NCBI RefSeq assembly: GCF_902459555.1
Contig: NZ_CABPSM010000003.1
Span: 124,001-188,000, forward strand
Source: Pandoraea horticolens
Lineage (GTDB): Bacteria; Pseudomonadota; Gammaproteobacteria; Burkholderiales; Burkholderiaceae
Reading direction: 5' to 3'
DNA: 64,000 bases
Within the stretch, counting starts at the first letter, position 1. Each line of letters opens with the position of its first letter. Both the position numbers and the translations under genes were made by a program. The notes below the pieces were generated by a model that was not told where the DNA came from, searched no databases, and worked only from the letters and a program-made list of their open reading frames with translations. Positions 49,019 through 58,040 of the stretch are shown here, in pieces.

Positions 49019-49195
49019 GGTACGCGCAGTCTCTGGAATCGACGCCACGGCGGTGGTGCGATCCTTGTTATGGGAAGTAAGCCAGTATAGCGAGTGAATA
49101 CGCGCTTGACATATGACCCTATGCGCACTTCGATGAAATTGTGCCTTGCGTAACTACGCATAGCGTAGTGTTGCAGATTTCGGTACGCCCAAACG

Positions 49196-49217
49196 AAAAA
49201 CCCCGCCAATGGCGGGG
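49196..49217 (-). terminator. intrinsic terminator of rpmBG
   Basis: CCCCGCC/GGCGGGG stem with AAT loop (49201-49217); preceding A run gives the U tract on the minus strand. Another perfect stem-loop ACTACGC/GCGTAGT is at 49153-49169. Confidence 0.8.
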
Positions 49218-49260
49218 TATCGAACACAGCAGAGAATTGCTGCGAGAAAACCTGTTGATC

Positions 49261-49428
49261 TTATTTGATCTTGGTTTCCTTGTAGGGCACGTGCTTACGA
49301 GCCACCGGATCGAACTTGCTGATTTCCATCTTTTCCGGATGGGTACGCTTGTTCTTGGTGGTCGTGTAGAAATGACCCGTACCTGCGGTCGATTCCAGCT
49401 TGATCTTGTCGCGAGCGCCTTTTGCCAT
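49261..49428 (-). CDS. rpmG: 50S ribosomal protein L33
   Basis: 55-residue protein that opens [20 protein letters not shown] and ends [10 protein letters not shown]. It is the Cys-free L33 form ([20 protein letters not shown]), so not of the zinc-binding type. ATG 49428 has AGGAGC upstream. Located 15 bp after rpmB and ended by the hairpin at 49196-49217. Confidence 0.97.
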   Translation of the reverse strand: MAKGARDKIKLESTAGTGHFYTTTKNKRTHPEKMEISKFDPVARKHVPYKETKIK

Positions 49429-49443
49429 GATGAGCTCCTAAAC

Positions 49444-49677
49444 TTAGACTGCGTTGCGCGAACGCAGATCTGCCAGAACGGCGTCAATACCGTTCTTGTC
49501 GATCAGGCGCAGGCCAGCTCGCGAAATACGAAGACGAACAAAGCGGTTTTCACTTTCAACCCAGAACCGGCGATTTTGCAAGTTCGGGAGAAAACGGCGC
49601 TTGGTTTTGTTGTTGGCGTGGGAAACGTTGTTGCCGACCATCGGCGCTTTCCCGGTCACTTGACATACGCGTGCCAT
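49444..49677 (-). CDS. rpmB: 50S ribosomal protein L28
   Basis: 77 residues: [49 protein letters not shown]. Only one Cys, so no zinc knuckle. First gene of the rpmB-rpmG pair, in the order found in most proteobacteria, with radC upstream on the same strand. Confidence 0.97.
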   Translation of the reverse strand: MARVCQVTGKAPMVGNNVSHANNKTKRRFLPNLQNRRFWVESENRFVRLRISRAGLRLIDKNGIDAVLADLRSRNAV

Positions 49678-49899
49678 GAAGCACTCCTAACCCAGAATTC
49701 TGTGTAAAAAAAGGTGAGTCGAAAAGACAGACCGCGATGATACCACAAAAATCCCAGACAAATCAATCGCTTTAGTGATTAGGATGCGAGTCCCTGGCGG
49801 GAAACGTCTGTCGGAGATTCGGGGAAGGGACGGATTATAGCGCAAGCGCCACGAGAACGCGACCCGAATGCCAAAATCTTGGGCAAGTGTTGTAGCGGA

Positions 49900-50574
49900 T
49901 CACAACTCGCCGTGCTCTGCGAGCGAGTACACGCTGTCGCCAGCCACGATGAAGTGATCCAGCAGACGGATCTCGAGCAAGGCCAGCGCGTCGCCCAACT
50001 GGCGGGTCAACGCCAGATCCGCCGCGCTCGGGGTGGGCACGCCCGATGGGTGATTGTGCGCGACGATGACGGCTGCCGCGTGGACTTCGAGCGCGGCGCG
50101 TACCACCTCCCGTGGATATGCGCATGTTTGCGTCAGCGTGCCTTCGAACATCACACGGGTGCTGACGAGCCGGTGCGCGGCGTCGAGAAACAGGCAGGCG
50201 AAGCGCTCACGCGAGCGATCCTGAAGCGTGAGGCGAAGATAGTCGCGCACGCGGGTTGGGGAATCGAGCAGGCTGCTCGACTGCATGCCTTCGCCCAGCA
50301 TTCTGCGAGCCACTTCAAGCGCAGCCTGGAACTGCAGGCATTTGGCCTGCCCCAGTCCCGGGATCTGGCGCAAACTTTCGAAGGGCATGGAGAGCAGACG
50401 GGCGAGCGATCCGCTGCGAACGAGCAATTCGCGCCCGAGATCGACGGCATTGCGTCCTTGCGAGCCGGTGCGCAGCAGAATCGCGAGCAATTCGGCATCG
50501 GAAAGTGCGTTGGCGCCTTGGGCCAGCATTTTTTCACGGGGACGCTCGGCAAGCGGCCATTGAGCGATGGACAT
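49900..50574 (-). CDS. radC: RadC/JAMM-family protein
   Basis: 224 residues: N-terminal helix-hairpin-helix part (GANALSDAELLAILLRTGSQGRNAVDLGRELL, IPGLGQAKCLQFQAALEVARR) and a JAMM metalloprotease-like domain with the metal motif AHNHPSGVPTPSAADLALT (HxH, Ser, Asp). Named for DNA repair, but the biochemical role is unsettled. ATG 50574 with CTGGAG six bases upstream decides the start. Genomic copy next to rpmBG, not a phage-borne one. Confidence 0.93.
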   Translation of the reverse strand: MSIAQWPLAERPREKMLAQGANALSDAELLAILLRTGSQGRNAVDLGRELLVRSGSLARLLSMPFESLRQIPGLGQAKCLQFQAALEVARRMLGEGMQSSSLLDSPTRVRDYLRLTLQDRSRERFACLFLDAAHRLVSTRVMFEGTLTQTCAYPREVVRAALEVHAAAVIVAHNHPSGVPTPSAADLALTRQLGDALALLEIRLLDHFIVAGDSVYSLAEHGEL

Positions 50575-50738
50575 GACGACTCCAGAGACGGACACGTTCG
50601 CGCGCATGATCGCGAGTGTCACTTACTAATATGAAACGCGGCCGCCGACGGGAAAAAATCGGGGCTGCTTTGCTGGGGAGCCGGACGCGCAACGCGACGT
50701 CATTTACAATAATAGCTTGACCTTGCTGTGAGACCCTC

Positions 50739-51194
50739 ATGAGTTCTGTTGCAACCCCCGTGGTTCAAGACGATTCCTATCTGACGCTCCACTACCGGAT
50801 CGCCGCGCCCGACGGTGCGGACATCGTCAACACGTTTGAAGGCACGCCGGCGACGCTACAGCTCGGTGGCGGCCAGATGGCCCCGACGCTGGAGCAGGCG
50901 CTGCTGGGAATGACCGTGGGGGAGCGGCGCCAGATCGAGTTGGCGCCCGAGCAGGCTTTCGGCCCGCGCAATCCGGAACTGCTGCAACGCGTCTCGATGA
51001 AGACGCTGCAGGAAAACAGCAACTTTGGCGAAGAATATAGCGTTGGCGATCTGGTCGAGTTCAACGCGCCGAGCGGTGGCCGCTATGCGGGCATCCTGCG
51101 CGAACTGGGCGACGGCTGGGCATTGTTCGACTTCAACCATCCGCTGGCCGGCCAGCCGATCGTGTTCGAAGTCCAGATTATCGGCATTCTGTAG
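50739..51194 (+). CDS. fkpB: FKBP-type peptidyl-prolyl isomerase (SlpA/FkpB)
   Basis: 151-residue SlyD/SlpA-type prolyl isomerase: [23 protein letters not shown], a [24 protein letters not shown] core, the inserted flap [15 protein letters not shown], and [10 protein letters not shown]. No signal peptide, so cytoplasmic. Starts ATG 50739; ispH begins 8 bp after its stop, the classical fkpB-ispH pair. Confidence 0.94.
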   Translation: MSSVATPVVQDDSYLTLHYRIAAPDGADIVNTFEGTPATLQLGGGQMAPTLEQALLGMTVGERRQIELAPEQAFGPRNPELLQRVSMKTLQENSNFGEEYSVGDLVEFNAPSGGRYAGILRELGDGWALFDFNHPLAGQPIVFEVQIIGIL

Positions 51195-51202
51195 GAATCG
51201 AA

Positions 51203-52177
51203 ATGAGCGCCACCCAAGTCGTAGCACCGACGTTGTCGGATGCGGAAATCCTGCTGGCCCAGCCGCGCGGCTTTTGCGCGGGCGTCGACCGCGCCATTGA
51301 GATCGTCGAGCGCGCGCTTGCGATGTACGGCGCGCCGATTTACGTGCGCCACGAGATCGTGCACAACGCGTATGTCGTCGAAAACCTGCGCAAGAAGGGA
51401 GCGATTTTCGTCGAAGAACTGACGGACGTGCCGTCGGGCAATACGCTGATCTTCAGCGCGCATGGCGTGTCGCAAGCCGTGCGCACAGAAGCGGAAGCGC
51501 GCGGTCTGCGCATCTTCGACGCCACATGTCCGCTCGTCACGAAGGTGCACGTCGAAGTGGCGAAGATGCGCGGTCAGGGGCTCGAGATCGTCATGATCGG
51601 CCATAAGGGACACCCCGAAGTGGAAGGCACGATGGGCCAATCGGGTGAGGGCATGTTCCTCGTCGAGACGATTGAAGACGTGTTGGCGCTGCAGGTGGCG
51701 AACGAAGACAAGCTCGCGTACGTGACGCAGACGACGCTGTCTGTCGACGATGCCGCCGAGGTCATCAACGCGCTCAAGAAGCGCTTCCCGTTGATTACCG
51801 AGCCGAAGAAGCAGGATATTTGCTACGCGACGCAGAATCGTCAGGATGCCGTGAAATTCATGGCGCCCCAGTGCGACGTGGTCGTGGTCGTCGGCAGTCC
51901 GAATAGTTCCAATTCGAACCGTTTGCGCGAAGTGGCCGAAAAGATGGGCGTGCCCGCCTATATGGTTGATTCGCCCGATCAGCTCAAGCCAGAATGGTTC
52001 GATGGCAAGCGCCGTATCGGTGTGACGGCAGGCGCCTCGGCGCCTGAAGTGCTGGCGCAATCGATCGTGACGCGTCTGCGTGAATTGGGCGTCAATCAGG
52101 TCAAGGTGCTCGAGGGCGTGGAAGAAAACATCGCATTCCCGCTGCCCAAAGGCCTCGCGCAGGTCGCTGTCGGCTAA
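51203..52177 (+). CDS. ispH: 4-hydroxy-3-methylbut-2-enyl diphosphate reductase
   Basis: Last step of the MEP isoprenoid pathway, a [4Fe-4S] enzyme of 324 residues. Cluster Cys residues are in [19 protein letters not shown] and [23 protein letters not shown] and [15 protein letters not shown] are further signatures. ATG 51203 has AGGAA close upstream. Ended by the long hairpin at 52231-52266. Confidence 0.97.
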   Translation: MSATQVVAPTLSDAEILLAQPRGFCAGVDRAIEIVERALAMYGAPIYVRHEIVHNAYVVENLRKKGAIFVEELTDVPSGNTLIFSAHGVSQAVRTEAEARGLRIFDATCPLVTKVHVEVAKMRGQGLEIVMIGHKGHPEVEGTMGQSGEGMFLVETIEDVLALQVANEDKLAYVTQTTLSVDDAAEVINALKKRFPLITEPKKQDICYATQNRQDAVKFMAPQCDVVVVVGSPNSSNSNRLREVAEKMGVPAYMVDSPDQLKPEWFDGKRRIGVTAGASAPEVLAQSIVTRLRELGVNQVKVLEGVEENIAFPLPKGLAQVAVG

Positions 52178-52230
52178 CGCCGTCCGCGCAAATCAGACCC
52201 AACGACCAGCGGCAACGCTGCATGGCTCGC

Positions 52231-52266
52231 AAACCGGGTGTCGCATCCTGCGAACCCGGTTTTTTT
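52231..52266 (+). terminator. intrinsic terminator of fkpB-ispH
   Basis: AAACCGGGT/ACCCGGTTT outer stem enclosing a second stem TCGCA/TGCGA, followed by T residues. Confidence 0.85.
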
Positions 52267-52301
52267 GTGCCCGCCTCCTCGCTTCCCCCTCTTCCCCATA
52301 T

Positions 52302-52325
52302 AAGACCTCCATCAAGACCTCCATC
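52302..52325. repeat. tandem 12-bp repeat, two perfect copies
   Basis: AAGACCTCCATC at 52302-52313 and again at 52314-52325. Located in a non-coding pyrimidine-rich stretch between the ispH terminator and the livK-like leader; slippage duplication is the simplest reading. Confidence 0.6.
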
Positions 52326-52653
52326 GGCGGCCAACCTCAGGCCACCTGACGCGATGAGTGTCCTGCCGCTCTCCCGGCCACTCCTTCTAGAGAATTCGGT
52401 TGCGGTATTTTCGCATCGCCGTCAGTAATTCTGCAAAAACTCCGCGCAACGAATTTCACGCTTTTCCAGGTCTTACCAGTCAAAACCAATTGCACCAATT
52501 GTTAATTCAACGAATAACGAATTAGCGTAGCCAAATGATTTCTGCTTTTCCGGAATCTAATTATTTATACATTCACTTAATTAGAATAAAGTTTCCAATT
52601 GCGATGGGCACACTAATTGCTTATTAACTTGATGTGGCGATCAAGCCCATCAA

Positions 52654-52672
52654 TGGTGCATTGGTTGCACCA
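52654..52672 (+). promoter_or_regulatory. sigma-54-like promoter / inverted repeat before the livK-like gene
   Basis: TGGTGCATTGGTTGCACCA. Read as a promoter, GG and GC have the required ten-base spacing and TGGtgCA-N4-TTGCA matches the -24/-12 consensus apart from two bases. Read as an operator, TGGTGCA and TGCACCA form a perfect 7-bp inverted repeat with 5-bp spacer. Transcription would start near 52680 and leave a leader of about 230 nt. Confidence 0.4.
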
Positions 52673-52912
52673 TGAAGCTGCCCGGGCCGGTGCGGACGGG
52701 TGCGTAAAACTTTTAACAAATCCGGGGTTGCGCTTTTGAAAAAATAGGGTTGCACAAGTTGGTATAAACCTTAGTCCTCCATTATGGAAAACCCTGTGGC
52801 GGCGGGCGTCGCAGCCGCAAAGAATGGAGTTACAATGCGCGCGTTTCGCATACGAAACATTGAATTGGCGTTTTTGGCGTTATTGAACCGCCGACAATCA
52901 GGAGATAATCAA

Positions 52913-54121
52913 ATGCAACTCAAGTTCGCGAAGGTACTGCCCGTCGTCGCCGCAGTGACGCTGTTGGCGGCATGCGGTCAGAAGGAAGAAAAGCAGGCCG
53001 ATTCGGGTGCCGCTTCTGCACCTGCCGCGACGACAGCCGCCAGCGGGGGCGGCGATGCGGTTGTTATCAAGATCGGTCACGTTGCACCGTTAACGGGCTC
53101 AATTGCTCACTTGGGCAAAGATAACGAAAATGGTGCACGCTTGGCTGTCGAAGAAGCCAACAAGGCTGGCCTGACTATCGACGGCAAACCGGTCAAGCTG
53201 GAACTGGTGGCCGAAGACGACGCTGCCGATCCGAAGACCGCAACCCAGGTTGCCCAGAAGCTCGTCGACGAGAAGGTCGTCGCCGTAGTGGGTCACTTGA
53301 ATTCCGGCACGACGATTCCGGCCTCGAAGATCTATAGCGATGCAGGCATCGTGCAGATTTCGCCGTCGGCAACCAACCCGGCCTATACCCTGCAGGGCTT
53401 CAAGACCGCCTATCGTGTGGTCGCGACCGACGCTCAGCAGGGCCCGGCACTGGCCAACTACGCCACCAAGGCGCTGGGCGCCAAGTCGGTGGCCATCGTC
53501 GACGACGCGACGGCCTACGGCAAGGGCTTGGCCGACGAGTTCGAGAAGACCGCCAAGGCCAATGGTCTGAAGGTGCTCTCGCACGACGCGACCAACGACA
53601 AGGCTGCGGACTTCCGCGCCATTCTGACGAAGATCAAGGGTGAGCGTCCGGACATCATCATGTACGGTGGTATGGATGCCACCGGCGGCCCGTTCGCCAA
53701 GCAGTCGAAGGAACTGGGTATCGGTGCCAAGGTGCTGGCCGGCGACGGCGTGTGTACCGATAAGGTGGCCGAACTGGCCGGCGCCGCCATCGACAACATC
53801 GTGTGCTCGGAAGCGGGCATGGCGCTGTCGAAGATGGAAGGCGGTGCGGACTTCTCGAAGCGCTACGAAGCCCGTTTCAGCCAGCCGATTCAGATCTACG
53901 CCCCGTTCACGTATGACGCCGTCAACGTGATCGTCGACGCCATGAAGCGTGCCAACTCGGCTGATCCGGCGAAGATCCTCGCCGCGATGCCGGCGACGGA
54001 CTACAAGGGTGTCATCGGTCACATCGCTTTCGACAGCAAGGGCGACATGAAGGAACCGGTCATCACGCTCTACAACTACAAGGACAAGAAGAAGAGCGTG
54101 CTCGACGTGGTGAAGATGTAA
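52913..54121 (+). CDS. branched-chain amino acid ABC transporter, substrate-binding lipoprotein
   Basis: 402-residue LivJ/LivK-type periplasmic binding protein. The signal ends in the lipobox LAAC with Cys21, so it is anchored as a lipoprotein. VVIKIGHVAPLTGSIAHLGKDNENGARLAVEEANKAG is the family start; GHLNSGTTIPASKIY and VSEAGM-like segments follow. ATG 52913 has AGGAG seven to eleven bases upstream. Followed after a hairpin by livHMGF, it should capture Leu/Ile/Val or a similar amino acid. Confidence 0.93.
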   Translation: MQLKFAKVLPVVAAVTLLAACGQKEEKQADSGAASAPAATTAASGGGDAVVIKIGHVAPLTGSIAHLGKDNENGARLAVEEANKAGLTIDGKPVKLELVAEDDAADPKTATQVAQKLVDEKVVAVVGHLNSGTTIPASKIYSDAGIVQISPSATNPAYTLQGFKTAYRVVATDAQQGPALANYATKALGAKSVAIVDDATAYGKGLADEFEKTAKANGLKVLSHDATNDKAADFRAILTKIKGERPDIIMYGGMDATGGPFAKQSKELGIGAKVLAGDGVCTDKVAELAGAAIDNIVCSEAGMALSKMEGGADFSKRYEARFSQPIQIYAPFTYDAVNVIVDAMKRANSADPAKILAAMPATDYKGVIGHIAFDSKGDMKEPVITLYNYKDKKKSVLDVVKM

Positions 54122-54141
54122 CTCCCGGGCGCTTGCGCCAT

Positions 54142-54178
54142 GAAACGGCACCGGTGCCTACCCGTTCGGTGCCGTTTC
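54142..54178 (+). terminator. stem-loop between livK-like gene and livH
   Basis: GAAACGGCACCG pairs perfectly with CGGTGCCGTTTC over a 13-base loop, with only a short T-rich follow-up. It lies in the 212-bp gap. It may act as a partial terminator or mRNA end stabiliser, giving more binding protein than permease. Confidence 0.65.
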
Positions 54179-54333
54179 TATATCTGCGGAACGATGCCGT
54201 GCCTGCATGACGGGCACGGCCCCCCCTCCTGACACAGGATTACACCTCATTAACCGCAGTTCTCTCGACCCCCTCGCGTGCCCTATCGGGCAAGCGTGTC
54301 GAGAGCCCGTTTTCGGGACAAGGAGTTAGCTTC

Positions 54334-55284
54334 ATGGATATTTTTATCCAACAAATCTTGAACGGCCTCGTGCTTGGTAGCGTCTACGCGATCATTGCGC
54401 TGGGCTATACGATGGTCTACGGCATTCTGGGCATCATCAACTTTGCCCACGCCGATGTGATGATGATCGGCGCGATGGTCGCGCTGTCCACCATCAACCT
54501 GTTGTTGAAAGTGGCGCCGAACATGAACCCGGCGCTGATGCTGGCCATCGCCACGCTCGTGTGTATGCCCGTGTGCGCCCTGGCCAACTTCGTGATTGAG
54601 CGCGTGGCTTACCGGCCGTTGCGCAATGCGCCGCGTCTGGCGCCGCTGATCACGGCCATTGGCGTGTCGCTGCTATTACAGACGATCGCCATGCTGATCT
54701 GGTCGCGCAATCCGCTCTCGTTCCCGCAACTGCTGCCTACCGACGCCATGACGATTATCCCGCAACGCGGCGATCATCCGGGCGCTGTGACCAACGGCAC
54801 CGGTATCGTGATCGTGGTGGTCGCGTTCCTCGTGATGTTCGGCCTCACGCAGCTCGTGAACCGCACCAAGCTGGGCCGCGCCATGCGCGCGACGGCGGAG
54901 AACCGCAACGTCGCCGGTCTCATGGGCGTGAACCCGAACTTTGTGATCTCGGCCACGTTCGCGCTGGGTGGTGCGCTCGCAGCGCTCGCGGGCGTCATGA
55001 TGGCCTCGAACTACGGCAACGCCCACTTCTACATGGGCTTCATTCCCGGGATGAAAGCGTTCACGGCGGCGGTGCTCGGCGGTATCGGCAACCTACAAGG
55101 CGCGATGGTCGGCGGCGTGCTGCTGGGCCTGATCGAAGCGCTGGGCGCGGGCTACATCGGCGATCTGACCGGTGGGGTGTTCGGCAGTAATTATCAGGAC
55201 GTATTCGCTTTTGTCGTTCTGATCATCGTGCTGGTGTTCCGTCCGAGCGGTCTGCTCGGCGAGCGCGTGGCCGATCGTGCATAA
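54334..55284 (+). CDS. livH: branched-chain amino acid ABC permease LivH
   Basis: 316-residue inner-membrane permease. MDIFIQQILNGLVLGSVYAIIALGYTMVYGILGIINFAHAD is the standard start, and GRAMRATAENRNVAGLMGVN is the EAA-like loop that contacts the ATPases. ATG 54334 has AAGGAG upstream. The livM gene starts 18 bp after its stop. Confidence 0.96.
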   Translation: MDIFIQQILNGLVLGSVYAIIALGYTMVYGILGIINFAHADVMMIGAMVALSTINLLLKVAPNMNPALMLAIATLVCMPVCALANFVIERVAYRPLRNAPRLAPLITAIGVSLLLQTIAMLIWSRNPLSFPQLLPTDAMTIIPQRGDHPGAVTNGTGIVIVVVAFLVMFGLTQLVNRTKLGRAMRATAENRNVAGLMGVNPNFVISATFALGGALAALAGVMMASNYGNAHFYMGFIPGMKAFTAAVLGGIGNLQGAMVGGVLLGLIEALGAGYIGDLTGGVFGSNYQDVFAFVVLIIVLVFRPSGLLGERVADRA

Positions 55285-55302
55285 GCGGGGAGGAGCCACA
55301 CG

Positions 55303-56436
55303 ATGAATCAACCTGTGCAAACCTCCACGCCGGCCACGCAGATTTCTGCTGCTGCGGCTACCCGCAAGGCCTATCGCGGCCTGGCGATCTTCCTGATCGG
55401 CGCCATCGTCGCCCCCGTGCTGGTGGGCTACGCTGGCGGCAACTACTGGGTGCGCGTGCTCGACTTCGCGTTGCTCTACATCATGCTCGCGCTGGGCCTG
55501 AATATCGTGGTGGGCTTCGCCGGCCTGCTCGACTTGGGTTACATCGCGTTCTATGCGGTGGGCGCGTACGTCACGGCGTTCCTCAGCTCACCTCACCTCA
55601 CGACGCAGTTCGAATGGATCGCGCATCTGTTCCCGGCCGGGCTGCATGTGCCGGTGTGGTTCACGATACCGATAGGGGCGGCGGTCGCGGCGATGTTCGG
55701 CATCTTGCTGGGCGCGCCGACGCTGCGTCTGCGCGGCGATTACCTGGCCATCGTGACGCTGGGCTTTGGCGAGATCATCCGTATCTTCATGAACAACCTC
55801 GACCGGCCGGTGAACATCACCAACGGCCCGAAGGGGATCACCGGCATCCAGCCCGCGTCGCTGTTCGGCTTTGATTTCTCGAAGGCGCACACCTTCTTCG
55901 GAATTCAGGTCAGCTCGGTGTACATGTACTACTACCTGTTCGTGTTCCTCGCGCTGCTCATCGCGTTCATTTGCGTGCGCTTGCAGCACTCGCGCATCGG
56001 GCGGGCGTGGGTGGCCATTCGTGAAGACGAGATCGCCGCCAAGGCGATGGGTATCAACACGCGCAACATCAAGCTGCTCGCGTTTGCCATGGGCGCGTCG
56101 TTCGGCGGCGTGGCCGGGGGCATGTTCTCGGCGTTTCAGGGCTTTGTCTCGCCCGAGTCGTTCACCTTCTGGGAGTCGATCGTCGTGCTCTCGATGGTGG
56201 TGCTCGGCGGTATGGGCCACATTCCAGGTGTGATTCTGGGCGGTGTGCTGCTCTCGGCGTTCCCCGAGATTCTGCGCTCGACCATGGGCCCGTTGCAGAT
56301 GAAGTTGTTCGGCATCGTCATCGTCGATCCCGAAGTGATCCGGCAGTTGCTGTACGGTCTGGCCATGATTCTGATCATGCTGTACCGTCCGGCCGGCCTG
56401 TGGCCGTCGCCGCGTCCGGAAGAGCGGACTCTGTAA
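55303..56436 (+). CDS. livM: branched-chain amino acid ABC permease LivM
   Basis: 377-residue second permease: LNIVVGFAGLLDLGYIAFYAVGAYVTA, LGAPTLRLRGDYLAIVTLGFGEIIRI, and GRAWVAIREDEIAAKAMGIN as coupling loop. GGAGGAG precedes ATG 55303. It pairs with LivH. Confidence 0.96.
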   Translation: MNQPVQTSTPATQISAAAATRKAYRGLAIFLIGAIVAPVLVGYAGGNYWVRVLDFALLYIMLALGLNIVVGFAGLLDLGYIAFYAVGAYVTAFLSSPHLTTQFEWIAHLFPAGLHVPVWFTIPIGAAVAAMFGILLGAPTLRLRGDYLAIVTLGFGEIIRIFMNNLDRPVNITNGPKGITGIQPASLFGFDFSKAHTFFGIQVSSVYMYYYLFVFLALLIAFICVRLQHSRIGRAWVAIREDEIAAKAMGINTRNIKLLAFAMGASFGGVAGGMFSAFQGFVSPESFTFWESIVVLSMVVLGGMGHIPGVILGGVLLSAFPEILRSTMGPLQMKLFGIVIVDPEVIRQLLYGLAMILIMLYRPAGLWPSPRPEERTL

Positions 56437-56457
56437 GCCGAGGGAGACGACCTGATT

Positions 56458-57231
56458 ATGAGTGAACAAATTCTTCTGTCCGTCAAGGGCGTGAACAAGC
56501 GCTTCGGCGGTCTGCAAGCCCTCACCGATGTGGGCCTGGAGATCAAGCCGGGGCAAATCTATGGACTGATCGGCCCGAACGGTGCAGGCAAGACCACGTT
56601 CTTCAACGTGATCACCGGGCTTTACACGCCGGATTCCGGTGAATTCACGCTGGACGGCAGCACCTACAAGCCGACCGCCGTGCATGAGGTTGCCAAGGCG
56701 GGCATTGCCCGTACGTTCCAGAACATCCGCCTGTTTGGCGGCATGACGGTAGTCGAGAACGTGATGGTGGGCCGCCACGTGCGCACGAAGATGGGTGTGA
56801 TCGGAGCGATCGTGCGTTATCCCGGCGCGAAGGCCGAGGAGCGCGCCATTCGCGATCGCGCGATGGAACTGCTCGAGTATGTGGGCGTAGCGAAGTACGC
56901 CAACTACACGGCGGCCAATCTCTCGTACGGTCACCAGCGCCGTCTGGAGATTGCGCGCGCGCTGGCGACCGATCCGAAGCTGTTGGCGCTCGATGAGCCG
57001 GCGGCCGGCATGAACGCCACCGAGAAGGTGGAGTTGCGCGGTTTGCTCGACAAGATCCGCAGCGACGGCAAGACGATCCTGCTCATCGAGCACGACGTGA
57101 AGCTGGTGATGGGCTTGTGCAACCGCATGACGGTGCTCGATTACGGCAAGGTGATTGCCGAAGGTTTGCCGCAGGATGTGCAGAAAAATCCGGCGGTGAT
57201 TGAAGCGTATCTCGGTGCAGGAGGCCATTGA
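56458..57231 (+). CDS. livG: branched-chain amino acid ABC ATP-binding protein LivG
   Basis: 257 residues; Walker A GPNGAGKTT, signature LSYGHQRRLEIARAL, Walker B LLALDEPAAGMN, with GLYTPDSGEF and the LivG-type TFQNIRLFGGMTVVENVMVG. Stop overlaps the livF start (TGATG). Confidence 0.96.
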   Translation: MSEQILLSVKGVNKRFGGLQALTDVGLEIKPGQIYGLIGPNGAGKTTFFNVITGLYTPDSGEFTLDGSTYKPTAVHEVAKAGIARTFQNIRLFGGMTVVENVMVGRHVRTKMGVIGAIVRYPGAKAEERAIRDRAMELLEYVGVAKYANYTAANLSYGHQRRLEIARALATDPKLLALDEPAAGMNATEKVELRGLLDKIRSDGKTILLIEHDVKLVMGLCNRMTVLDYGKVIAEGLPQDVQKNPAVIEAYLGAGGH

Positions 57232-57944
57232 TGAGCGCAATGTTGACGATCAAGGGCCTGAAAGTCGCTTACGGCGGGATCAAGGCGGTCAAAGGGATCG
57301 ACTTGCATATCGAGCCGGGTGAACTGGTCACGCTAATCGGCGCGAACGGTGCGGGCAAGACGACCACGATGAAGGCGATCACCGGGCTGCTGCCGTGGGC
57401 CGATGGCGACATCGAGTATCTGGGCAAGTCGATTCGCGGCGTGAAGGCGTTCGATCTGCTCAAACAGGGTCTTGCGATGGTGCCGGAGGGGCGTGGCATT
57501 TTCACGCGCATGACCATCCTCGAGAACATGCAGATGGGGGCTTATCTGCGTAACGACAACGCGGGGATCAAGCAGGACGTCGACAAGATGTTTGGCATTT
57601 TCCCGCGGCTGAAGGAGCGCCGCGATCAGCTCGCCGGCACGCTCTCGGGCGGTGAGCAGCAGATGCTGGCGATGGCGCGTGCGCTGATGAGCCAGCCAAA
57701 GCTGTTGCTGCTCGACGAGCCGTCGATGGGTCTCTCGCCGATCATGGTCGAGAAGATCTTCGAAGTCGTGCGTACGGTGTCGGGCGAAGGTGTGACGGTG
57801 CTGCTCGTAGAGCAGAACGCGCGCCTGGCACTGCAAGCCGCACACCGTGGCTACGTGATGGACAGCGGACTCGTCACCATGACAGGGGACGCGAAAGACA
57901 TGCTCGACGACCCGAAGGTGCGCGCCGCGTATCTTGGCGAGTAA
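57231..57944 (+). CDS. livF: branched-chain amino acid ABC ATP-binding protein LivF
   Basis: 237 residues; Walker A GANGAGKTTT, signature LSGGEQQMLAMARALM, Walker B LLLLDEPSMGLSP, and the LivF block VPEGRGIFTRMTILENMQMG. ATG 57231 is preceded by AGGAGG and overlaps the livG stop by one base. Last gene of the operon, ended by the hairpin at 57989-58028. Confidence 0.96.
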   Translation: MSAMLTIKGLKVAYGGIKAVKGIDLHIEPGELVTLIGANGAGKTTTMKAITGLLPWADGDIEYLGKSIRGVKAFDLLKQGLAMVPEGRGIFTRMTILENMQMGAYLRNDNAGIKQDVDKMFGIFPRLKERRDQLAGTLSGGEQQMLAMARALMSQPKLLLLDEPSMGLSPIMVEKIFEVVRTVSGEGVTVLLVEQNARLALQAAHRGYVMDSGLVTMTGDAKDMLDDPKVRAAYLGE

Positions 57945-57988
57945 GAACCCAGCGGGCATGAACGTCTGACACACGCCGGACGATAAGC

Positions 57989-58028
57989 AAAGGGCGCCGA
58001 AGGCAACTCCGGCGCCCTTTGTGTTTTT
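57989..58028. terminator. intrinsic terminator of the liv operon
   Basis: AAAGGGCGCCG/CGGCGCCCTTT over a 10-base loop, then GTGTTTTT. It also separates the convergent GNAT gene. Confidence 0.85.
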
Positions 58029-58040
58029 CGTCGACCGGCG

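Larger units (their letters stand above)
52178..52912. other. long AT-rich region before the branched-chain amino acid transporter
   Basis: After the ispH terminator and a 12-bp tandem repeat, the segment 52420-52790 is notably AT-rich and gene-free. It holds TTGCACCA at 52490-52497, the palindrome/sigma-54-like element at 52654-52672 and TTGCACAA at 52751-52757. The frame open from 52784 in phase with the next gene is not likely coding, because the lipoprotein signal starts at 52913. Confidence 0.55.

Noticed and set aside
52784-52912. An N-terminal extension of the substrate-binding lipoprotein starting at ATG 52784
   Set aside because: A lipoprotein signal with LAAC starts at 52913 with a good AGGAG; an additional 43 residues would destroy export.
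55588-57240. A 550-codon minus-strand frame opposite livM and livG
   Set aside because: Spans two real genes and their junction on the other strand; composition is of antisense type (His, Arg, Gln).
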